A stretch of 64,000 bases of DNA, taken from NCBI RefSeq assembly GCF_011516655.1, contig NZ_WOSV01000008.1:1-64000 (forward strand). The letters run 5' to 3'. Both the position numbers and the translations under genes were made by a program. Source of the stretch: Acetobacter thailandicus (GTDB lineage Bacteria; Pseudomonadota; Alphaproteobacteria; Acetobacterales; Acetobacteraceae). This document shows positions 26,588 through 36,876 of the stretch, one piece after another. The notes under the pieces were generated by a model. It saw nothing but the letters and a program-made list of their open reading frames with translations, searched no databases and had not been told where the DNA came from. Numbering within the stretch: the stretch's first letter is position 1; each line of letters begins with the position of its first letter.

Positions 26588-27409
26588 ATGAATGGTTTTT
26601 CCTGGGCTAAAGAAAATTCAAGTGTGGAATATAGTAAAAGTCTATCAATTGAAAATTCCATAATGTTTAAAAAATACAAAGAGGTAAATGGTAATTATTC
26701 TTTATATCCAGTAAATTATCTTATTAATAATTTACCTTAAAAAATATTTTATTGGTATATTCAGGGGTATGAAACTATTTTATTTGGCGCTTATCCCGTA
26801 TTTATTAAAGATGAAAATGCAAAAGACATAGTGTTTATTCAGCATTATTCTTTAAGCATTTGGAGTGGCCCATATGGCTCTTTTGGTGCCGGGTGCTCGT
26901 TATGTGTTTTTACGTCTGGAGGGAGTGCTAATGGAGGAGATGGACAAGCCGCTCTCTCGGGCCTTGACCCACGTCTTGGAGCATTCTCTATCGCTAATGG
27001 TGATAATGCTATTGCGGCGTTTTACATTGGCCAGACTAACAATTTAACCCGGATGGTTTTGCGTGTAAAAGCGTTTGATGCTCAGGGCGGAATGCTTGAG
27101 GAACCTTTAACATTTGAACAAATTAAAAAACTACATCATGGTATGTATATAAATACAAATATAATTTCTCCCGATATAAATTTAAAAAATAATTATGGTG
27201 GTTTTAATAGTAATAATTATACAGAAATTAGTAGTGAATAGAATAATAATAGAATTAATTTTTATGGATGGCCAATTCTCGGTTCAGCAGTGATAAAAAA
27301 TAGAAAATATAATAAAAAATCAATAGTGCCAGATACACAATTAAAAAACGGAAAATGGAGCAATTTTGATCAATTCTCTTCTTATACATCACCGGATTTA
27401 TATAGATAA
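26588..27409 (+). pseudogene. Unknown 274-codon reading frame broken by two in-frame stops
   Basis: From ATG 26588 one frame runs 274 codons to TAA 27407 and is interrupted by TAA at 26738 and TAG at 27239 without any shift of frame. The segments on both sides look like protein: IFYWYIQGYETILFGAYPVF, then HYSLSIWSGPYGSFGAGC, SGLDPRLGAFSIANGDNAI and FYIGQTNNLTRMVLRVKAFD. No family recognised. The middle part (136 codons) still reads open from GTG 26831. AT-rich like the neighbouring glycosyltransferase. Most likely a transferred gene in decay. Confidence 0.55.
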
Positions 27410-27472
27410 TGCTTCAACCTGGCGTAGTGATGATGGGTTCATTGCCAAAGACTAGCATTACAGCTCTATTTT

Positions 27473-27693
27473 ATGGTGGCTTCTGAAACTACAGGAGCCC
27501 GTGCTCAGGGCTTCATAAAAGATGGAGCGCTCTCTGAAGAGATACTGGAGTTGTGGGTATCTGAGGCTTCGGGAGGAGGAAGGTGTCAGTTGATAAAAAT
27601 AAATCAGCTGCACAGTCCTTCTCAGAAAATCATTCCTTAAAAAATGAAGAGCCCGATAGTGACGGAAATGATGAGCTGAGTTCTGTTGTGTAG
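27473..27693 (+). other. Short open frames of unknown value
   Basis: A 55-codon frame (27473-27640) and a 36-codon frame in the next register (GTG 27583 to TAG 27691) that is preceded by an excellent GGAGG six bases upstream. The second codes for an acidic, Ser/Asn-rich peptide ending DGNDELSSVV. Together they could be a frameshifted remnant of one gene or a real small protein. Nothing is recognised. Confidence 0.25.
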
Positions 27694-27729
27694 CAGATGC
27701 AGGGTTTCTCACCTGCTACATAATAAGTT

Positions 27730-29520
27730 TTACTCGCCTGCTGCACCGCCGCCTTCATGGCGCCGGTCAAAGCCACCATAGTAAAGCGCATTGCCTTTTT
27801 CGTTAAGTTTAGCACCGCCTGCCAGAATCCCTTCAGGAATACCCCAGGGAGCATGCGGGGCAAAACTATATCCCTCCTGTTCAAGGGTTTTTTGTACCCG
27901 GGGTGACAACGCACCTGCCTCAATCTCAACGGGTTCAGGCAGCCATTGCTGGTGCAGGCGTGGCAGATCAATAGCCTGCTGAATAGTCAGGCCATAATCC
28001 ACCACGCCAAGAATAACTGACAATACAATAGTTGGAATGCGCGAGCCACCAGGGCTGCCAATGACCATAACTGGTGTATTATCGCGGGAAATAATGGTGG
28101 GTGTCATAGATGAAAGGGGTGTTTTGCCAGGGGCAATAGCGTTGGCTTTGCTGCCGACAATACCAAACATGTTGGGAGCCCCAGGTTTGGTAGAGAAATC
28201 ATCCATCTCATCATTGAGAAAAAAGCCGGTATTGCCCGCAATTACCCCTGCGCCAAACCATCCATTGAGGGTGTAGGTGGTCGAGATAGCAAAGCCATTT
28301 TTATCGATGACTGAGAATTGCGTGGTTTCATGTTTTTCCGGGCTGGCGTCGCCTTCTTTCAGGCTGGCGGAGGGCGTAGCTTTATTTAATGGTGTATGAG
28401 CACGAATGCGTGCAGCATAAGCCGGGTCAAGTAGTTCTTTTACCGGGTTTTTAACAAACTCGGGGTCGCCCAGGCTGCGGCGATCAGAATATGCATGTCG
28501 CATGGCTTCGATCTCACGCTGTAATGCCGGTGCTGTATGCAGGCCCAGTGCGTGCATATTGTAGCCTGAGAGAATATTCAGCATTTCGCATAGTGCAACA
28601 CCGCCACCACTTGGCGGAGGGGCTGTTTCAATCAGATACCCCCGGTAGTGACAGCTCAGAGGAGACAGTTCACGTGTTTTGTAACGCGCGAAGTCAGAGA
28701 GTTGCAAAATACCACCATTCTGTTGTGAAGCATCAACGATGGTTCTGGCAATTGAATCTCTGTAGAAAGCATTCGTCCCCTGATCGGCAATAAGCTGGAG
28801 TGTATTTGCCAGGTCTTTTTGTACCAGCCGGTCACCTTCCCGCAGGGGCGAACCGTCAGGGCGTAAAAAAATTGCCCGGGCCTGCGGGCTTTTGCGAAAC
28901 ATTTCAGTTGAGGTACGTAAAAGCTCAATATCGCCTTTATGCAGAATAAAACCAGCCCGTGCGAGTCTGATGGCGGGAGCCATCACATCCTGGCGTGACA
29001 GGCTGCCCCAGTCGTGCAGAACCCGGTCAAGGCCGGCAACGGTGCCTGGTACGGCAACGGCCTTCCATCCGGTTACAGACTCTCCGGTTATGACATTACC
29101 CTGCTTGTCCAGGAACATATCTGCCGTTGCAGCCTGAGGTGCTTTTTCACGAAAGTCGAGAAAAATAGCTGGTTTGCCTTTAGGGCGCAGCAGCATAAAA
29201 CCGCCACCGCCAATGTTTCCGGCCGCCGGGTAAACAACAGCCAGAGCATATCCCACCGCCACGGCAGCGTCGGCAGCGTTACCACCCTGCGCCAGAATCT
29301 GCGCACCGACATCAGAGGCCAGCTTTTGTGCTGACACAACCATGCCATGCTGACCAGGCGTTGCCTGAAGCGGAGGCAGGTTATCAGGCTGTGTTGTGCC
29401 ATAAGCCAGCGGGTCAGGTGCAGAGGCAGGTGCTGCTGCCAGGGTTATTCCTGGTTGCAGCAGCGTGCCGCAGAGAAGGGCAGTGCCGATTACAGAGCGA
29501 GAGAGGTGGCGGCGGTGCAT
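27730..29520 (-). CDS. ggt: Gamma-glutamyltranspeptidase
   Basis: 596 aa precursor with signal peptide (cut near TLAAAPASA). It cleaves itself before the nucleophile Thr399 in KHETTQFSVID and transfers or hydrolyses the gamma-glutamyl group of glutathione in the periplasm. Also seen: GNAADAAVAVGYAL near 80, GGNIGGGGFML-type loop near 100, YTLNGWFGAG near 416 and PNMFGIVGSKANAIAPGKTPLSSMTPT near 455. It follows map by 6 bases and is probably co-transcribed with it. Confidence 0.95.
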   Translation of the reverse strand: MHRRHLSRSVIGTALLCGTLLQPGITLAAAPASAPDPLAYGTTQPDNLPPLQATPGQHGMVVSAQKLASDVGAQILAQGGNAADAAVAVGYALAVVYPAAGNIGGGGFMLLRPKGKPAIFLDFREKAPQAATADMFLDKQGNVITGESVTGWKAVAVPGTVAGLDRVLHDWGSLSRQDVMAPAIRLARAGFILHKGDIELLRTSTEMFRKSPQARAIFLRPDGSPLREGDRLVQKDLANTLQLIADQGTNAFYRDSIARTIVDASQQNGGILQLSDFARYKTRELSPLSCHYRGYLIETAPPPSGGGVALCEMLNILSGYNMHALGLHTAPALQREIEAMRHAYSDRRSLGDPEFVKNPVKELLDPAYAARIRAHTPLNKATPSASLKEGDASPEKHETTQFSVIDKNGFAISTTYTLNGWFGAGVIAGNTGFFLNDEMDDFSTKPGAPNMFGIVGSKANAIAPGKTPLSSMTPTIISRDNTPVMVIGSPGGSRIPTIVLSVILGVVDYGLTIQQAIDLPRLHQQWLPEPVEIEAGALSPRVQKTLEQEGYSFAPHAPWGIPEGILAGGAKLNEKGNALYYGGFDRRHEGGGAAGE

Positions 29521-29526
29521 GCGCTA

Positions 29527-30327
29527 TCAGCTTTCTGTTGTATAAGGCGGGCAGGTATATCCGGCAGGAGAGAGGGTGAATATTTCATAGCCGTCTTCTG
29601 TTACGGCCAGCATATGCTCAAACTGAGCAGAAAGAGAACGGTCTCGTGTGACGGCAGTCCATCCGTCATCAAGAATTTTAACGTCATGGCGGCCAATATT
29701 GAGCATGGGTTCAATGGTGAACACCATGCCGGCTTCAAGTTTCATGCCGTGCCCGGGGCGTCCATAATGCAGCACAGTTGGTTCAGAGTGGAAGGTGCGC
29801 CCGATGCCGTGTCCACAGAAGTCACGCACAATAGAATAACGGTGACCTTCTGCCAGGGTCTGAATGGCGTGACCAATATCGCCAAGAGTTGCACCGGGTT
29901 TAACAACCTCAATGCCGCGCATCAGGCAGTCATAGGTTGTTTTAATCAGTTTTGCTGCTTTTACGGGAATACGGCCGACCGGATACATGCGGCTGCTGTC
30001 GCCATACCAGCCATCAAGAATAGAGGTCACATCGATATTAACGATATCACCTTCCTGCAGGCGTTTTTCACCTGGTATGCCATGGCAGACGACATGATTG
30101 ATCGAAATGCAGCATGATTTAGGAAAGCCGCGGTAATTCAGCGGGGCAGGTGTAGCACCGTGTGCAAGGGTATAGTCGTGAATAATCTGGTTGAGTTCTT
30201 CAGTCGTCACGCCGGGCTGTACATGGGGCGTAATCATATCAAGGGTTGCTGCTGCGAGCTGTCCTGCTGCCCGAAGCCCCTTAAAGTCGTGTTCAGTATG
30301 CAGAACGATGCCGTGTCTGCCAGCCAT
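29527..30327 (-). CDS. map: Methionine aminopeptidase, type I
   Basis: 266 aa from ATG 30327 (GGAAG six bases upstream). Removes N-terminal Met from new proteins. Metal ligands lie in the expected order: NHVVCHGIP (His), VNIDVTSILDGWYGDSSRMYP (two Asp), FCGHGIGRTFHSEP (His), MVFTIEPML (Glu) and SAQFEHMLAV (Glu). The usual signature is fully kept. Confidence 0.96.
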   Translation of the reverse strand: MAGRHGIVLHTEHDFKGLRAAGQLAAATLDMITPHVQPGVTTEELNQIIHDYTLAHGATPAPLNYRGFPKSCCISINHVVCHGIPGEKRLQEGDIVNIDVTSILDGWYGDSSRMYPVGRIPVKAAKLIKTTYDCLMRGIEVVKPGATLGDIGHAIQTLAEGHRYSIVRDFCGHGIGRTFHSEPTVLHYGRPGHGMKLEAGMVFTIEPMLNIGRHDVKILDDGWTAVTRDRSLSAQFEHMLAVTEDGYEIFTLSPAGYTCPPYTTES

Positions 30328-30428
30328 GAGTTTCTTCCTTACATTTCGCGGGGTCTTAAAAAATACAGAGGCCCGCAAAATGAAGGGCTATACGCTGAAA
30401 GGCAACCCGCTTTTACTCAAACAAGTAT

Positions 30429-31583
30429 TCAGGTGCGGTGTCGGGCAGAGCCGGAGTGGTGCAGAGTGGTATGTGTACCTGTTGTGGCCTGACGTAATTT
30501 TGCACCTACAAGCTGTACGTGATGATGGCCTGCCGTAACAGGTTTTGCATGAGCACGCCGGTGCGATGAGAGAGGTGCTTCTGCCACCTCTACGACCTGT
30601 GATCCCCGCCCGCGACGATGAGCAGAAGCCAGCATGAGCAGCTGATGTTTGTGCTGACGTGTTGGCACAGTATGGCGAGCAAGGATGAGCGGGCGCTCGA
30701 CAGGCGCAACACCTTCAGCATCAAAACCACGGTCAAGCTGGCTGGCCATAACAATATTGCGCGAATTATTAGAAGGAGCGCCAAGCACGACACCAATCAG
30801 CCTTACGTTGCTTCGCATGGCAGAGGTCACAAGGTTATGCCCGGCTTCCTGGGTATATCCTGTTTTCATCCCATCCGCTCCGGCATAACTTCTGAGCATC
30901 GGGTTGTGATTGGGAATGACCCGGTGGTGAAAGTAAAAACTCTCAGTAGAGAAGTAGTGATAATATTCAGGGAAGTCAGCAATCAGGTGACTGGCAAGGT
31001 AAGAGAGGTCTCGCGCAGTAGTGACCTGGTCAGGATCGGGAAGTCCTGACGCGTTACGAAATGTGGTGTTCTGCATGCCCAGGATATGTGCCTGCTGTGT
31101 CATCATGGCAGCAAACTGTGGTTCACTCCCACCGCCCAGAAATTCGCCCAGAGCACAGGCCGCGTCATTGGCAGATTTAGTAACAAGAGCAAGAATGGCC
31201 TGCTCGACCGTCAGCATGGTGCCAGGTGCGACTCCGAGCTTTGAAGGTTCCATCGTTACAGCATGTATGGACACCGGCAGCTGCTGACTGAGAGATACTG
31301 TGCCTGCCCGTAATGCTGAGAATGCCATATAAAGGGTCATCAGTTTTGTCAGGCTTGCCGGGTAGCGGCGCAGGTCGGGGTCAGTCTGGGAGAGAACTGC
31401 ACCGGTTCTGGCATCTACGACAATTGTGCTGATCTGATGCGTATATTGTGCAAAAGCTTCCTCTTTCGGGATCAGAGTGCCAAGAGAAGTACACGTCAGA
31501 AGACACGTCAGCGCAGAAAGACGAGTCTTTCGTTTGTTTGTTTTCTTAAGAGGAAACAGAAAGCTGAGTGCGGAGTTTTTCAC
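30429..31583 (-). CDS. dacA: D-alanyl-D-alanine carboxypeptidase, peptidase S11
   Basis: 384 aa, GTG start at 31583. Signal peptide with long basic n-region, cleaved near EEAFAQYTHQ. Low-molecular-weight PBP: active site SLTK in RYPASLTKLMT (near 77), SAN in VTKSANDAACALGEFLGG and KTG in ADGMKTGYTQEAGHN. It trims the terminal D-Ala of peptidoglycan stem peptides. The PBP5-type C-terminal domain and membrane anchor are missing; instead there is a His/Arg/Ala-rich tail of about 70 residues, so it may be soluble or bind the wall by charge. Confidence 0.93.
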   Translation of the reverse strand: MKNSALSFLFPLKKTNKRKTRLSALTCLLTCTSLGTLIPKEEAFAQYTHQISTIVVDARTGAVLSQTDPDLRRYPASLTKLMTLYMAFSALRAGTVSLSQQLPVSIHAVTMEPSKLGVAPGTMLTVEQAILALVTKSANDAACALGEFLGGGSEPQFAAMMTQQAHILGMQNTTFRNASGLPDPDQVTTARDLSYLASHLIADFPEYYHYFSTESFYFHHRVIPNHNPMLRSYAGADGMKTGYTQEAGHNLVTSAMRSNVRLIGVVLGAPSNNSRNIVMASQLDRGFDAEGVAPVERPLILARHTVPTRQHKHQLLMLASAHRRGRGSQVVEVAEAPLSSHRRAHAKPVTAGHHHVQLVGAKLRQATTGTHTTLHHSGSARHRT

Positions 31584-31738
31584 GGCTTTGCCTGACGTTT
31601 GTACTGCTGGGGCTTCTCTGACGTAGTTTTACACTGTGCGACTTAAATGTAACAGAGCACAACACTTTTATTTCTGAAAAAAATGTCGATATTATGTGTT
31701 GTGAATTTTCCAGGCGCTTTGTGCGAGGTGAAATGTTG

Positions 31739-32119
31739 ATGGGGACCTGTGGCGTGGCTGTTCTTACTGCTGGTGGAGGACCGTTATGGTCTCAGAATTC
31801 TGATAATGATCCGGACAAAAACGGAGCAGATATTGATGTGGTCGTGCATGTGCGGCCAGAAGTACGTAAACCGCCTATGTATAAAGTTCTGATGCTCAAC
31901 GACGATTATACGCCTATGGAATTTGTTGTGCACGTACTTGAACGGTTTTTTAGTAAAAACAGAGATGAAGCTACAAATATTATGCTCAACGTGCATAAGC
32001 GCGGCGTTGGTGTCTGCGGGGTTTTTACCTACGAGGTTGCCGAAACAAAGGTAACGCAGGTGATGGACCTGGCACGTCAGAATCAGCATCCTCTGCAATG
32101 TACTATTGAGAAAGATTAA
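31739..32119 (+). CDS. clpS: ATP-dependent Clp protease adaptor ClpS
   Basis: 126 aa from ATG 31739 (GAGGTG about eight bases upstream; another ATG at 31733 is too close to it). Delivers N-end-rule substrates to ClpAP. The core [28 protein letters not shown] is typical, with N-degron-pocket residues Asn/Asp in NDDYTPMEF and a His in [22 protein letters not shown]. The N-terminal extension (about 45 residues) is poorly conserved. clpA follows 170 bases later. Confidence 0.95.
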   Translation: MGTCGVAVLTAGGGPLWSQNSDNDPDKNGADIDVVVHVRPEVRKPPMYKVLMLNDDYTPMEFVVHVLERFFSKNRDEATNIMLNVHKRGVGVCGVFTYEVAETKVTQVMDLARQNQHPLQCTIEKD

Positions 32120-32289
32120 GGGCGTTAAAGCGGCGTTAAAATAGTCGGGCGCTCATTTTTTTTATAATATTTATTTTCGGACTCGCAATTCTCTTCAAAG
32201 ACGCCAAATATAACTTCTGGTGTGTCAGATCAGGCAGGTTGGTCTGCCTTGTTCGGGCACTGAACTGAGGTGAGAAGGAGCGTCTCGGC

Positions 32290-34668
32290 ATGTTGTCACG
32301 CAATCTGGAACGGACGCTGCATCAGGCTCTGATTTTAGCGGGTGAGCGGCACCACGAATATGCCACGCTGGAGCATCTGCTTCTGGCTCTGGTCGATGAT
32401 TCCGATGCTGTTACGGTATTCAGGGCCTGTGGCGTGGATCTTGAACGTCTGCGCACTGACCTGACTGGTTTTCTGGATAAAGATCTGGCAGGGCTTGCGG
32501 CAGAGCGTCCTGTTGAACCCAAACCAACGGCAGCTTTTCAGCGTGTTATTCAGCGCGCGGCGATTCATGTACAGTCAACCGGTCGCGATCAGGTGACGGG
32601 GGCTAATGCTCTTGTTGCTCTTTTTGCAGAACGCGAAAGTCATGCGGTTTATTTCCTGCAGCTTCAGGATATGACGCGTCTTGATGCGGTTAACTTCCTC
32701 TCACACGGTATAGCGAAAGCCCCTGATCGTTCGACCCGGCGTCCCCCCACGGGTGCAGGGGAGGGAGGTGACTCTGGCTCCGAGAAAAGTGGTGAAGGTG
32801 AAAAGCCCGAGGGCGGGCGTGGGCAGAAAAGTAAGGATGCCCTTTCAACCTACTGCGTTAATCTGAACCAGAAAGCTGAGGCGGGTAAGATTGACCCTCT
32901 CATTGGCCGTGACAGCGAGGTTGAGCGTACTATCCAGATTCTCTGCCGCCGTACAAAAAATAATCCCTTGTATGTAGGTGATCCGGGCGTTGGTAAAACA
33001 GCGATCGCTGAAGGTCTTGCCCGGCGTATTGTTGAGGGGGATGTGCCGGAGGTGTTGCTCAAAGCAACAATTTATTCTCTTGATATGGGAGCGTTGCTTG
33101 CAGGTACGCGCTATCGCGGGGATTTTGAAGAGCGCCTGAAAGCTGTTGTAACAGAGCTTGACCAGGACCCGCATGGTATTTTGTTTATTGACGAAATCCA
33201 CACGGTTATTGGTGCAGGGTCTACATCAGGCGGCGCGATGGATGCGTCAAACCTGCTCAAACCGGCACTGGCAGCCGGTACGCTGCGCTGCATCGGTTCG
33301 ACAACCTATAAAGAGTATCGTCAGCATTTTGAAAAAGACCGTGCGCTTGTTCGCCGGTTTCAGAAAATTGATGTGCCTGAGCCTTCAGTTGAAGATGCTG
33401 TAAAAATTTTACGAGGCCTGAAAACTAATTACGAGCAGCATCACAAGGTTCGTTATACTGAAGAGGCTATTCGTGCAGCGGTTGAGCTTTCGGCTAAATA
33501 TATTCATGACCGGAAATTGCCTGATAAGGCGATTGATGTGATTGATGAGGTCGGTGCTTCGCGCATGCTTCTGCCTGAAAGTAAACGCCGTAAAACCGTT
33601 AATCTGAAGGATGTTGAAGACGTTATTGCCCGCATTGCCCGTATTCCGCCCAAAAGCATCTCTACTGATGATAAGGAGGTACTCCGTTACCTTGAACGTG
33701 ATCTTCAGGGGATGGTGTTCGGGCAGGACAAGGCGATTGAAACTCTTTCTGCTGCGATTAAGTTGTCGCGGGCCGGGCTGCGAGATTCTGAGAAGCCAAT
33801 AGGTAACTATCTGTTCTCTGGCCCGACGGGGGTTGGTAAAACAGAGGTCGCCCGTCAGCTTGCCTCAACACTTGGCATTGAGCTTATTCGCTTCGATATG
33901 TCTGAATATATGGAGCGTCACTCCATCTCGCGCCTGCTGGGTGCTCCGCCTGGATATGTCGGGTTTGACCAGGGTGGCCTGCTGACAGATGCTATTGATC
34001 AGACTCCTCATGCAGTATTGCTGCTTGATGAGATTGAGAAGGCACACCCTGATCTTTATAATGTGCTGTTGCAGGTTATGGATCATGGTCGTCTGACTGA
34101 TCATAATGGCAAGACGGTTGATTTCCGTAATGTTATTCTGATCATGACGACTAACGCAGGTGCTGCTGACCTGAGCAAAGAAGCTATTGGTTTCGGGCGG
34201 GAAGCACGTTCAGGTGAGGATGAAGAGGCGATTAAACGTTTGTTTACGCCGGAGTTCCGTAACCGTCTTGATGCGATTGTGCCGTTTACGCACCTTGCTC
34301 CTGAAACAGTAGGGCGTGTGGTCGAGAAATTTGTACTTCAGCTTGAAGCGCAGCTTGCAGATCGTCATGTTCTGTTTGAAATTTCTTCTGCTGCGAAGGA
34401 ATGGCTGGCAGAACGTGGGTATGACCGCTTGTATGGTGCACGTCCCCTGGGGCGTGTGATTCAGGAAGAGTTGAAAAAACCTCTGGCTGAAGAACTGCTT
34501 TTTGGCAAACTTGCGAAGGGTGGTACGGTTAAAATCGGCCTGAAAAATGCGGCACTGACATTTGATATTATACCTGATGCCGCAGCAGGTGAGGTGACAC
34601 CTGCCGCAGTAAAAGAGCGTAATCGTAAGCCTAAAAAAGCTGCTCCTGACAAAGAGTCAGCTGAGTAA
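32290..34668 (+). CDS. clpA: ATP-dependent Clp protease ATP-binding subunit ClpA
   Basis: 792 aa. Hexameric AAA+ unfoldase that feeds substrates to ClpP. Clp_N repeats cover residues 1-145, then a Gly/Glu/Lys-rich linker, D1 with Walker [16 protein letters not shown] near 233 and Walker [15 protein letters not shown], and D2 with [15 protein letters not shown] near 515 and [13 protein letters not shown]. ClpP-binding IGL-like loop is around DYGRLGA-type region, not certain. AAGGAG lies nine bases before the ATG. Confidence 0.97.
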   Translation: MLSRNLERTLHQALILAGERHHEYATLEHLLLALVDDSDAVTVFRACGVDLERLRTDLTGFLDKDLAGLAAERPVEPKPTAAFQRVIQRAAIHVQSTGRDQVTGANALVALFAERESHAVYFLQLQDMTRLDAVNFLSHGIAKAPDRSTRRPPTGAGEGGDSGSEKSGEGEKPEGGRGQKSKDALSTYCVNLNQKAEAGKIDPLIGRDSEVERTIQILCRRTKNNPLYVGDPGVGKTAIAEGLARRIVEGDVPEVLLKATIYSLDMGALLAGTRYRGDFEERLKAVVTELDQDPHGILFIDEIHTVIGAGSTSGGAMDASNLLKPALAAGTLRCIGSTTYKEYRQHFEKDRALVRRFQKIDVPEPSVEDAVKILRGLKTNYEQHHKVRYTEEAIRAAVELSAKYIHDRKLPDKAIDVIDEVGASRMLLPESKRRKTVNLKDVEDVIARIARIPPKSISTDDKEVLRYLERDLQGMVFGQDKAIETLSAAIKLSRAGLRDSEKPIGNYLFSGPTGVGKTEVARQLASTLGIELIRFDMSEYMERHSISRLLGAPPGYVGFDQGGLLTDAIDQTPHAVLLLDEIEKAHPDLYNVLLQVMDHGRLTDHNGKTVDFRNVILIMTTNAGAADLSKEAIGFGREARSGEDEEAIKRLFTPEFRNRLDAIVPFTHLAPETVGRVVEKFVLQLEAQLADRHVLFEISSAAKEWLAERGYDRLYGARPLGRVIQEELKKPLAEELLFGKLAKGGTVKIGLKNAALTFDIIPDAAAGEVTPAAVKERNRKPKKAAPDKESAE

Positions 34669-34679
34669 ACTGTGAAATG

Positions 34680-34706
34680 CTGACCAGATATATTTCGTCT
34701 GGTCAG
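34680..34706. terminator. Hairpin between convergent clpA and DUF3465 gene
   Basis: CTGACCAGA ... TCTGGTCAG, a perfect 9-bp stem with a nine-base loop. Only a weak T-run follows on the plus strand. Confidence 0.55.
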
Positions 34707-34712
34707 TATAGT

Positions 34713-35195
34713 TTACTGATATTTTTTGCCGTTAACGATGATATAACCGGGGGTGTGCCATTCACGGCCTGTGCCGTGATGTGTCCAGTCAACGCCCTGG
34801 CTACGCGCAGAGTCGTAGTAATAGCGTCCGACAATATCAACTGAATCACCTTTTCTGACCCACGGCCATGAAGGTGCATTCATGCGTTCAAGCCCTGAAA
34901 CGATTCTGATCGAAACATGAGGGGCAATGAGAACGTAAAAATAACCATGCCGACCGCTTCTGGTGTGCTGTACTCTTTTTTTAACGCCAATAACGGTGCC
35001 GCAGATATGTACAGGTGAATCAGCCGTGACTGTACCATTTTCGTAGGCCTGCTGCCTGGCAAGAAAGGCCTGGTTATTGCAGCTCTCACCCTCTGTAGTG
35101 CTGGCACCCTGTGCGTAAACACAGGGCGATGCTAACAGTGTTGCGGCAAGAAAAAATGCGCCGCCTGCGTAAAAATTACGCATTAATTTCAGCAT
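34713..35195 (-). CDS. Exported DUF3465 protein
   Basis: 160 aa from ATG 35195 (alternatively 35183). Signal peptide cut near VYAQG. The DUF3465 core is visible: VHICGTVIGVKKRVQHTRSGRHGYFYVLIA, GDSVDIVGRYYYD and DWTHHGTGREWHTPGYIIVNGKKY. This is a small OB-like beta protein of unknown role. It begins 4 bases after the stop of ppk2 and is likely in its operon. Confidence 0.8.
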   Translation of the reverse strand: MLKLMRNFYAGGAFFLAATLLASPCVYAQGASTTEGESCNNQAFLARQQAYENGTVTADSPVHICGTVIGVKKRVQHTRSGRHGYFYVLIAPHVSIRIVSGLERMNAPSWPWVRKGDSVDIVGRYYYDSARSQGVDWTHHGTGREWHTPGYIIVNGKKYQ

Positions 35196-35199
35196 GGGT

Positions 35200-36096
35200 T
35201 CAGTCTTTTTCCCTGAGCAGATGTTCGCGATAGTCATCAATATATTTGTTAACTTCCGGGTCAGGTTTAGGCAATTCCTGATGTAAATTTTTCAGGGTCC
35301 GGATGATGGTGCCTATGACAACAAGGCGTGCATACCATTTGCGGTCTGATGGTACGACCACCCAGGGAGCATGCGGGCTGGCTGTGGCAGAAATGGCATC
35401 CTGAAAAGCCTCCTGATATTTATCCCAGAATTCACGCTCACGTAAATCAGCTGAAGAGAATTTCCAGCGTTTTTCAGGAATATCGAGGCGTTCAAGTAAA
35501 CGTTTTTTTTGTTTTTTACGTGAAATATTAAGGAAGAATTTTATAACAACAGTACCCTGTCGTGACAGGTAATGTTCGAGATTGCGAATGTCATCATAGC
35601 GTCCCTCCCAGAATTCCGGGGTGTTAAGCGGGCCGCTCAGATGCTCTTTCTCGAGCAGTTCGGGGTGAACTTTGGTTACCAGCACATCTTCATAATGACT
35701 GCGGTTAAATAGCCCGATATGGCCTGCTTCAGGGGCGGCGGCGTGAATACGCCACAAGAAACCATGCGCCAGTTCAGAAGAGCTTGGGTTTTTGAATGAG
35801 GCGACAGAGACGCCCTGTGGATTTACTCCTGACATAACATGCTTGATGGTGCCGTCTTTGCCAGCTGCATCCATGCCCTGTAACACGATAAGAAGGGAGT
35901 GGGTTTTATTGGCATAAAGCAGCTCCTGCAGCTCCTGCAGCAGGGCTTTTACTTCTTTAAGCAGAAAAACACCGTCTTCTTTTTTTAGTCCCAGCTTCCC
36001 GTCATCGTCGGGTTTATAGTTTTTTAGGTTGAAGGTGCTACCGTCTGTTACGCTGTAGCTGTCGAGAACATCCAGAAATTGGGTAAGTTTACTCAC
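35200..36096 (-). CDS. Polyphosphate kinase 2 family protein
   Basis: 298 aa from GTG 36096, preceded by GGAGGAGA at proper distance; upstream Met codons lack such a site. Uses polyphosphate to phosphorylate nucleoside mono- or diphosphates. Walker A GMDAAGKDG near 73, then HGFLWRIHAAAPEAGHIGLFNRSHYEDVLV and lid residues KQKKRLLERLDIPEKRWKFS. The sequence fits the TIGR03709-type (class III) group that acts on AMP/ADP; exact substrate is inference. Confidence 0.9.
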   Translation of the reverse strand: MSKLTQFLDVLDSYSVTDGSTFNLKNYKPDDDGKLGLKKEDGVFLLKEVKALLQELQELLYANKTHSLLIVLQGMDAAGKDGTIKHVMSGVNPQGVSVASFKNPSSSELAHGFLWRIHAAAPEAGHIGLFNRSHYEDVLVTKVHPELLEKEHLSGPLNTPEFWEGRYDDIRNLEHYLSRQGTVVIKFFLNISRKKQKKRLLERLDIPEKRWKFSSADLREREFWDKYQEAFQDAISATASPHAPWVVVPSDRKWYARLVVIGTIIRTLKNLHQELPKPDPEVNKYIDDYREHLLREKD

Positions 36097-36252
36097 AGGC
36101 TTCTCCTCCCGATACTTCTGATGACTGTAGAGGAGAAATGTCTTCATGTAAAAATAAGATATTTTACAGAACCTGAAAATAGTTTTTGCATGAGTCCTAT
36201 AATGAAGTTTTAAAAGGTTGCAAAATAATGAAAGTAGTTTCATATCGAAGAA

Positions 36253-36852
36253 ATGGGTTCACATAGTTCTTTACCGTCAGTAGTGCGCTTTGCGGAGTCT
36301 CTTACCGGGAAGCTTCTTATTGCTTCTCCTGTAATGGTCGGAACGCCATTTGCCGGAGCTGTTATTTATATTTGCGCGCATTCTGATGAAGGTGGCGCTA
36401 TGGGTTTTGTTATTAACCACCATTTACCAAAGAAGGTGGTAGATGATCTGCTTGAGCAGCTGCAGATCGCTCAGATGTCATCAGTGCATCGTGTTCTTGT
36501 CAGTGCAGGCGGACCCGTTGATATAACACGGGGATTTATTTTGCATTCGGGGGAGTGGCAAAGTGAGGACGGTTTATCCGTTACGCCTGACGTTACGCTT
36601 AGTGCCAGTATCTCTGTTCTGAAAGAGATGGCTGAAGGGCATGGCCCTCGTCAGGCATTGCTGGCTATGGGGCATGCGAGCTGGGTACCCGGACAGCTTG
36701 AAGAAGAAGTTCTTTTGCAAAATTCCTGGCTTATCGCCCCGTTTTCACGTGATATTTTATTCGGTAAAGATTTTGAACAGAAGTGGCGGCAGGCTCTGGC
36801 AAGTATCAATCTTGATCCGTCGCAGCTGACTGGCCAGACGGGGCGTGCGTGA
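36253..36852 (+). CDS. YqgE/AlgH family protein
   Basis: 199 aa with the family pattern: LTGKLLIASPVMVGTPFAGAVIYICAH, GAMGFVINHHLPKK, VSAGGPVDITRGFILHS and GHASWVPGQLEEEVLLQNSWLIAP. DUF179 fold; function not known. Divergent from ppk2. Confidence 0.92.
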   Translation: MGSHSSLPSVVRFAESLTGKLLIASPVMVGTPFAGAVIYICAHSDEGGAMGFVINHHLPKKVVDDLLEQLQIAQMSSVHRVLVSAGGPVDITRGFILHSGEWQSEDGLSVTPDVTLSASISVLKEMAEGHGPRQALLAMGHASWVPGQLEEEVLLQNSWLIAPFSRDILFGKDFEQKWRQALASINLDPSQLTGQTGRA

Positions 36853-36876
36853 GCTGTAATTCTGTCAGATCGCTTT

